This document shows positions 58,183 through 64,000 of a DNA stretch of 64,000 bases, in pieces; within the stretch, counting starts at the first letter, position 1, and every line of letters begins with the position of its first letter. Both the position numbers and the translations under genes were made by a program. This stretch comes from Tolypocladium sp. Sup5 PDA-1. Its lineage: Eukaryota > Ascomycota > Sordariomycetes > Hypocreales > Ophiocordycipitaceae. The notes under the pieces are model-generated. The model saw only the letters and a program-made list of their open reading frames with translations. It searched no databases and was not told where the DNA came from. Location: contig JPHH03000009.1 in the NCBI GenBank assembly GCA_000750105.3, forward strand, positions 682,001 through 746,000. Direction: 5' to 3'.

Positions 58183-59078
58183 ATGAAGATTGCGAACCGC
58201 ACATTCGTCGTGTCCGGAGGGTGAGTATCGCCGCGTTGATGGTCCTTCCATGGTTCCAAGTCTCTGACGGCGCGGTCGCAGGGCTTCCGGCTTAGGCAAG
58301 GCATGTGTCGAAGATTTGATCAAGAACGGCGCCAATGTTGCCATCTTGGACATGAACGAAGACGGCCAGTCCATTGCCTCTGAGCTCGGTTCTTCGGCAA
58401 AGTTCTTTGTCTGCGATGTGTTGGACTCGTCCAGCATCGCAAAGGCCGTGCAGGGCACCGTTGAATGGGCGAAGCAGACCAACAAGGCCATCGGCGGCGT
58501 CATCCCAGCAGCTGGTGTAAGCACGCCAGCCACGGTAAGTCTGCCACCGGACATCTTGATGGTGTTCTCGAGGGCTCACGCTGTTGTAGATCCTGGACAG
58601 GGGCGGATCTGCCTTTAACCTGGACGACGTGGACTTCGTCCTCGGGGTCAACCTGCGCGGTACCATCGACCTCGTTCGCCAGGTAGTCGAGGAGATTGCA
58701 AAGGCCGAGGCCGACGCGGACGGCGAGCGCGGCGTCGTCATCATGGTCGCCAGCTCGGCTGCCTTTGACGGCCAGAAGGGTCAGATCTCGTACTCGGCCA
58801 GCAAGGGCGCCGTCGCGGCCATGACCCTGCCCATGGCCAGGGACCTGGCGCGGTACGGCATTCGCTGCGTCACGATAGCCCCGAGTCTGTTCGAGACGAG
58901 GATGACGAGCATGATGTCTGGCAAGGTGCGCAAGAGCCTGGAGGCCACGTTTGAGCACCCGAAGCGAGCTGGCAGGCCGGACGAGTTTGCGCACCTGGTC
59001 AATGCCGTCATCTCGAATTCGATGCTCAACGCTACGGTCATACGGCTCGATGGTGGATCGCGACCTAGCAAGATTTAG
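58183..59078 (+). CDS. short-chain dehydrogenase/reductase (HSD10-like)
   Basis: Exons 58183..58220, 58282..58534 and 58590..59078, with introns of 61 and 55 bp; 259 residues. It is a classical SDR oxidoreductase resembling 3-hydroxyacyl-CoA dehydrogenase type 2 / 17-beta-HSD type 10. The NAD-binding TGxxxGxG-type motif is GGASGLGKA (residues 12-20), split by intron 1. Asp near residue 37 (AILDMNED) suggests NAD rather than NADP. Catalytic residues are Asn118 (VNLRG), Ser152 (MVASSAAFDG), Tyr165 and Lys169 (YSASKGAV). The C-terminus (IRLDGGSRP) is typical. Length is normal for the family. The substrate cannot be told; a hydroxyacyl-CoA or other secondary alcohol is likely. It lies 451 bp upstream of a same-strand 2-hydroxyacid dehydrogenase. 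Confidence 0.92.
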
Positions 59079-59529
59079 ATGTCGAGTCTGTACGAAGTAG
59101 GCGATGGATGTGAGGTTCGGGAACAAGATGCTTTGTGCAATCCACTGCCCTGCGAAACACGGCGCTCTTGTGAAGACTTCTGGCCAACGCCGATGCTTAG
59201 CAATGGCCTGTAGGAAGTAGACTACCAATCTAGAACACATCCAACCTTTGTACTGTGTGGGAAATGCTGCCCGAGTTGCTCTCACTCGGATTCGGCATAA
59301 TACCCAGCCTACCGGCTGAAGGATTGCCGTTGCTGGGTTGCCCGCACCAGTTAATACTTTGGCACTAGCACCCCGAATGCACAGTGTTGGGTCCGACATC
59401 GGAAACTGTGCTCGGAGCGACCCTCCTGAGTCCGCACTCTTGCTCTTAATACATCATGTATACGGACTACAACCGACGTCCACCAGGCAAGGTCCATCAA
59501 CAAACGTCGCTCACTCACGACATCTCGCC
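59079..59529. promoter_or_regulatory. upstream region of 2-hydroxyacid dehydrogenase
   Basis: A 451-bp spacer between two same-strand genes. It holds the SDR 3' flank and the dehydrogenase promoter. An open frame runs into it from the dehydrogenase gene (59338) without family-like content. Confidence 0.45.
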
Positions 59530-60621
59530 ATGACCACCGTTGCTGTACTCGACGACTACCAGGGCTGTGCCCGCTCGCACTTTGACAAGCTCGACTCGTC
59601 AAAGTACGAGGTCGCTTACTTTCCCGAGACCCTCTTCCCCTGGAACAAGGCTCCCCAGGCAGTCCGAGACGAACTGGCCCGGCGATTGGAGCCATTCGAT
59701 GTCATATGTGAGAGATTCTCGCCCGATCTAAGGCTCATGGCTAACGGATCAGCGACAATGAGAGAGCGGACGCCTTTGCCGGCCGAGTTAATCGAGAGGC
59801 TGCCGCGGCTGAAACTCATACTGACAAACGGCGCGCGGAACAAAGCTATAGACTTGGATGCCTGCAAGGCACGCGGGATCCCGGTCGCCAGCGCAAAGGA
59901 CCTCCGTACGGGCCCCGTTGACAGCACGACGGAGCACGCCGTGGCCATGATCCTCGGCATCGCCAGGGACCTGGCAGGCAACGACGCAGCCATCAAGGCC
60001 GGCGCATGGCAGAGTGGCTTCGTGACGGGCTTGTCTGGAAAGACACTGGGTCTGGTCGGCCTGGGAAGACTCGGCGCGAGTGTCGGTAGGATCATGAGCC
60101 TGTTTGGTATGAAAGCGCAGGCATGGAGTACCAACTTGACCCAGGAAGCAGCCGACGAAAAGGCCAGGGACATGGGGCTTCCGGTTGAAGGCCCGGATGG
60201 AGGCAAGACGTTCAAGGCTGTAAGCCGAGACGAGCTCTTCAGTACCTCCGACGTGGTCAGCGTGCACCTCGTTCTCTCCGACCGCTCGAGGGGCCTGATT
60301 ACGCGTCACGATCTGTCCCAGATGAAGCCGTCGGCATTCTTTGTCAACACGTCGAGGGGCCCGCTTGTTGTCGAGGCAGACCTGCTGGACGCAATCAAAA
60401 CCCGTCGCATTGCGGGAGTCGCCGTTGACGTCTACGACATCGAGCCGCTTCCTCAGGATAGCCCGTGGCGAAGTATTGGCGGGAAGGGGCAGAGTCACGT
60501 TCTGGTCACGCCTCACATTGCCTACGTTGAGGAGACTTCGATTAGTGGTTTTTACAAGCAGCAGGTTGAGAACCTGGAGCGTTGGGCAGCGGGGGAGGGC
60601 ATGCTGAATGTTTTCTCTTAG
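59530..60621 (+). CDS. D-isomer-specific 2-hydroxyacid dehydrogenase
   Basis: Exons 59530..59707 and 59753..60621, with a 45-bp intron; 348 residues. It is an NAD(P)-dependent dehydrogenase acting on D-2-hydroxyacids such as glyoxylate/hydroxypyruvate-type substrates. The Rossmann motif is LVGLGRLGASVGRI (GxGxxG at 162-167). Catalytic Arg261 (NTSRGP), Glu290 (VYDIEP) and His314 (TPHIAY) are all present. The intron is in frame and open, so an unspliced reading adds 15 residues between DVI and STMRERTPLP. The donor GTGAGA, branch site GGCTAAC, acceptor TCAG and the conserved TMRERTP segment support splicing. The ATG at 59530 (MTTVAVLDDYQ) is the family-like start; the open frame upstream has none. 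The physiological substrate is unknown. Confidence 0.93.
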   Translation: MTTVAVLDDYQGCARSHFDKLDSSKYEVAYFPETLFPWNKAPQAVRDELARRLEPFDVICERFSPDLRLMANGSATMRERTPLPAELIERLPRLKLILTNGARNKAIDLDACKARGIPVASAKDLRTGPVDSTTEHAVAMILGIARDLAGNDAAIKAGAWQSGFVTGLSGKTLGLVGLGRLGASVGRIMSLFGMKAQAWSTNLTQEAADEKARDMGLPVEGPDGGKTFKAVSRDELFSTSDVVSVHLVLSDRSRGLITRHDLSQMKPSAFFVNTSRGPLVVEADLLDAIKTRRIAGVAVDVYDIEPLPQDSPWRSIGGKGQSHVLVTPHIAYVEETSISGFYKQQVENLERWAAGEGMLNVFS

Positions 60622-60999
60622 CCTACATGCAATTGTATTTACTAATGGTAGCCAACGAGCCTGATATTGGCAAGACTGCCGTCTGTACTATTGCCCATAT
60701 GGACGCAAAGGCATGGTTACGTTATCTACTTCCCCAATGAGCTTTGATGAGACGCTAGGTTCAGACATTGAACTCCAGGCCGAAGCCTTCTCAATTCCAT
60801 GCTAAGGGCCTCAATGTCACTGGCTACTACTTCGACTGAAGGTACAGCTCATCCACTTCCTGTCCTCCCAAGCACCACTAATTCCAGCCTTGCTGCACTG
60901 ACACCACTCTCATCAGTCCCAGCCTTGCTTGCATCAGAGCACGTAGCGGCTGGAGACCATTAGCAACTGATCCGAAGAAGTTCGAGACTTGGCACAAAC
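60622..60999. other. convergent intergenic region
   Basis: A 378-bp spacer between the convergent 3' ends of the 2-hydroxyacid dehydrogenase and the permease. Nothing is recognised. Confidence 0.6.
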
Positions 61000-63016
61000 T
61001 CACAATCTCAAGTTTTCTCTATCCGTCAAATCCAGTTGGTTGTTATCGACGACGTGCGCGTCCTTCGTGCCATCTGCATTTATGGTCTCGATAACTCCGC
61101 TGGAGATCTGTTTTGCCGCGTCGAGCTTGTCACGACGTGTGTTTTCTCGGCCCAGGTAGATCCGTAGCGTAATAATAATAAGCGAAGGAACGATTACGGC
61201 AACCTTGTAATGTATTAGCAGATGTAGATACGAGCGTCTGTATTTAATGTTACTTACAACAAGCAAAATGATCCAAGTCGGTTGGTACCGTGGCTGAGTT
61301 ATCGTTAGTACAGGGTGTAACTATGCACATGCAGACACTCACCTTCCACTGGGGCTGGAAAAGCTGAGGGGAAATGATGTTTCCCAGCCCGTACCCAATG
61401 TGATAGAGTGCTATCACCGTAGTTTTCTTTGTGTGGCCGGCCGATGCATTGGCTGCCCATATCATGACGACGGCATAAGGAACCCCGACGGTTGACCGAA
61501 TCCAGATACCGGTGATGAGCCCCCAACGGTTCGACCATGGAAGACCTGTTTTTGGGAATGAGTTATGCATTCTTGTCAATTATGGTCATAGCAGGCGTCT
61601 TACTTAGTAAAAGGATACTGGATAAACCCGCCGGTACATATGCAACGAGTGATATCCATGCCCGAGAGTTCTTGGATGAGACATCAGTACATGAATGCTT
61701 CATTACGTTTCAGTCGCATCTTGCTTACCTTGGTCTTGTGCAACGCGAATGCAGCTGTGGTGAGAGAGACGAATGATACAGCTCCAGTGACAGTGCCAAG
61801 TAACGTGGTCTGTAGAACGCTGAATCCAAATGAGTTGATGATCAGGGAGTATTGGTTAGTAACTCCGTTGGCCATTTCTTGGGTCCAAGCATGCAGAGCA
61901 AAGAGCCAAGTCTTGGGGTCTTTGATGGCCTCGATAAACCTAGGGCAGTTGGCAACTGACCTCGAATATGCATTGGGGGAGTTGGCTTACTGATGTCTCT
62001 TGAATCGCTTTTGCTCGATGCCGGAGTGGTTTTCCTTTATTCTCAGGATGGCCTGCGCACGCTCCTCGTGTGTCAAGAAGCTGGCATGTAGAGGGCTGTC
62101 AGGAAACCAAAGATAGACACAGACGCCGAAAAGAACGGTGACCGCGCCAGTTATCACTATTGATGCCAATTAGGAACGACATCACGGCAAGATTGAGGAT
62201 GACAAACCCATAAGCCATCTCCACGGAGCAAACCTGGTGTCTATCCACAAGACGCCATATGACAACAGGCCCGAGGTAATAGGGCTTGAATTTCCGATGG
62301 ACCACATGACTGACATCATGACAGCCTGCTCCTGATAGGTAAAGAACATAGACATGGAGAGCAGAAACGCAGGCACGATACATGCCTCTGATACTCCGAG
62401 TAGGAAGCGGACCACGAAAAGTGAGCCAAAGTTTTTGCATGGAATATGCAATAGCACGATGCCGCCCCTGTAGATCTTGTCAGGAATCAGCCAAGTCATC
62501 TTCATGGGAGATGCTAACCAGATCACTAGATTCCCGGCCAACCACTTTGCGACAGGGAATCGTTGCAAGGCCCAATTCTGTGGCCATTCCGCAATCAGAT
62601 AGCCAAAGTAGAAAATTGAAGATAGCCAGTTATACTGGTTCGAGTTCAAATTTGCATCTTTCAAGATCCCAAGAATTGCCGAGCTTCCCAGCTATTCCAT
62701 CCAGCGCCATTTATGCGTCAGTATTCCTCAAGCACCACCGAGTGGAACATGGGAGTTCACATACCGTCTGCTTATCCACATACATCAGGTGATATCCAAT
62801 GCACAAAAACGGCAAGATGCGCCATAGACATTTGTTGCGAATTCGTCTGGCTTCTTCCGGCGTCGGTTCCGTTACCTGGACCTTGGAGAAGAGCTTGTAG
62901 CTCTCGTCGGCGAAGCGGTCTGGAAGCTTGGGGGCGCTGGCAAGGCCATTCTCTTGGGAGTCATCTTGAGACCGTGTCGTTTCCTCGTAGGCGTCTTTTT
63001 GTAATGTGGTCGCCAT
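61000..63016 (-). CDS. Dal5-type MFS permease (anion:cation symporter family)
   Basis: Nine exons: complement(61000..61203, 61258..61293, 61343..61545, 61604..61670, 61729..61939, 61991..62156, 62208..62467, 62519..62691, 62765..63016); introns 49-73 bp; 523 residues. It is a plasma-membrane major facilitator permease of the allantoate/Dal5 group, which imports organic anions such as allantoate, nicotinate or similar carboxylates. The N-terminal cytoplasmic part ends at RIRNKCLWRILPFLCIGYHL. Then come LNSNQYNWLSSIFYFGYLIAE, NFGSLFVVRFLLGVSEA, the central loop LRIKENHSGIEQKRFKRHQF, EAIKDPKTWLFALHA, NQYSLIINSFGFSVLQTTLL, RSTVGVPYAVVMIWAANASA and GYGLGNIISPQLFQPQWKPRY. All joins keep the family sequence and frame. 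The 51-bp intron at 62468-62518 is in frame and open. Substrate is unknown; the neighbours suggest a carboxylate (inference). It diverges from the FAD monooxygenase. Confidence 0.92.
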
Positions 63017-63653
63017 CGTGTACAGCAGCTATTCGGATGTTGAGACAGGATGCACACCCCAAACGTGTCTGGCATACCTGATCACTTTAACCATTGACTT
63101 GATTCTTTCATCTGATCATGCTGCTTAGCACAACCGTGATATGTCGCCATCACCGTGTAGTCAATCGTCATTATGGACTTTAACCTGGAGATCCATTTCC
63201 TACGTCCACAGAAAGAGCGGGTAGTCAATAGTATGTGGGGAGCGTACGAACTATGAATAATCTTTGTCGGACTAGGCATCAACGAAACAAGTCCAAAAAC
63301 ATCCCAAGCGATATACACGGGTGCCGGACCGTGGATAAATGGTCTGACGCTGTGCGATCTCACTCATGCTGACCTTGCGTCATGGCCGTGTTATTGACGT
63401 GCTTCGCGACAGCCTACCACAGGCCCGCAATCGGACGGGGCTTAATGTCCGAGATCGCTCCGGCTATTAACGTGTAATTTACTTCAGTATCTCTCGTCTC
63501 ATTATTAGAAATACAGATTCTGTACGATTATTGATTCCTGCGATGTATAAAGATTCGCACATGTCGCGGCTTACATACCCCGCCTTGGCGATAACGGACA
63601 GGTAGGGATCGTTACGTCGACACTCCAACTTGCCAACAACCCAGGATTTAAAA
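63017..63653. promoter_or_regulatory. divergent promoter permease / FAD monooxygenase
   Basis: A 637-bp spacer between the starts of the permease (leftward) and the monooxygenase (rightward). A TATAAA box sits at 63546. The shared region would allow joint control of both genes. Confidence 0.55.
63546..63551 (+). promoter_or_regulatory. TATA box of FAD monooxygenase gene
   Basis: TATAAA about 103 bp before the start codon at 63654. Confidence 0.5.
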
Positions 63654-64000
63654 ATGGCAAAGAGAAACGAGCCACTTCGGGTGCTCATTGCTGGTGCTGG
63701 CATTGGAGGCCTAGCAACAGCCATATCACTCAGTCGCGTCTCCGGCATTCCAGATCTAGATATCCAGCTCTATGAGCAAGCCCCGGAGCTTCGCGAAATC
63801 GGAGCCAGCATAGCGCTCAGCCCCAATGTAAGTTTTTGAAGAGTTCTGTCGTACTTGGTACTGAGAGATAACTAATTGTTTCTTGTCTCGGTCGATAGGG
63901 CATGCGGACGCTCGAAAGGCTTGGTGTACACGATGCCCTAGGTGAAGAGATAGGCTTTAGAGGCCCAAGTGGGATTCCACAGATTTATCGGTATGAATAC
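63654..64000 (+). CDS. FAD-dependent monooxygenase (salicylate hydroxylase-like), 5' part
   Basis: Exons 63654..63827 and 63899..64000 (cut by the window edge), with a 71-bp intron; the first 92 residues are visible. The N-terminal FAD-binding motif is VLIAGAGIGGLATAISLSR (GxGxxG), followed by DIQLYEQAPELREIGASIAL with SPN, and, after the splice, GMRTLERLGVHDAL. This pattern is typical of single-component flavin monooxygenases of the salicylate/6-hydroxynicotinate hydroxylase type, which hydroxylate aromatic acids. The rest of the gene is outside the window, so the substrate class is not certain. The ATG at 63654 is used; the frame extends upstream to a TTG at 63630. It shares a promoter region with the Dal5-type permease. 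Confidence 0.9.

Overview
The window is nuclear DNA from a filamentous ascomycete, most likely a Sordariomycete of the order Hypocreales (inference). The evidence is GC-rich genes cut by short introns (45-75 bp, GTRAGT-type donors, CTAAC-like branch sites), fungal-specific families (Zn2Cys6 regulator, MTC1, NEJ1/XLF, fungal SLX4, Dal5-type permease) and a proteinase K-type subtilisin with signal peptide and I9 propeptide, as found in hypocrealean fungi. No species can be named from the sequence alone. Exon boundaries were read by eye from splice signals, reading frame and family conservation. Many long ORFs in this GC-rich DNA start at non-ATG codons, so starts were moved to real ATGs.

Layout, left to right. 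0.9-2.2 kb: unknown basic coiled-coil protein (-). 2.9-4.2 kb: NUDT19-like Nudix hydrolase (-). 4.6-13.4 kb: a run rich in DNA repair genes, SLX4 (-), ribosomal protein eS21 (+), CPD photolyase PHR1 (-) and NEJ1/XLF (+). PHR1 and NEJ1 diverge from a shared 1.3 kb intergenic region. 13.4-19.0 kb: gene-free DNA with simple repeats. 19.0-20.8 kb: forkhead transcription factor (-). 20.8-23.0 kb: more gene-free DNA. 23.0-28.0 kb: Cactin (-) and a Zn2Cys6 transcription factor (-). 29.4 kb: intron-containing tRNA-Lys(CUU). 31.2 kb: doubtful acidic ORF. 31.8-32.8 kb: ribosomal protein uL14/RPL23 (+, five exons). 34.5-38.1 kb: large disordered protein of unknown function (-). 39.7-41.3 kb: MTC1 (+). 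41.5-43.5 kb: malic enzyme (-) with an apparent single-base frameshift. 46.0-47.4 kb: secreted subtilisin (-). 47.4-53.0 kb: gene-free. 53.0-55.6 kb: GH2 beta-mannosidase (-). 56.4-57.5 kb: Rab4-like GTPase (-). 58.2-64.0 kb: a metabolic group of short-chain dehydrogenase (+), D-2-hydroxyacid dehydrogenase (+), Dal5-type permease (-, nine exons) and the 5' end of an FAD monooxygenase (+) that runs off the window.

Most genes are housekeeping genes that act independently. Three groups look meaningful: the repair trio SLX4/PHR1/NEJ1; the extracellular/polysaccharide pair subtilisin and beta-mannosidase, separated by a long gene-free stretch; and the right-hand oxidoreductase/permease group, which may be a small catabolic cluster. 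I saw no transposon, CRISPR array, phage or rRNA. I found no clear previously undescribed system; the best leads are the malic enzyme frameshift, the large gene-free blocks around the forkhead gene, a recurring TACTCCGTA word in spacers, and the right-hand cluster.
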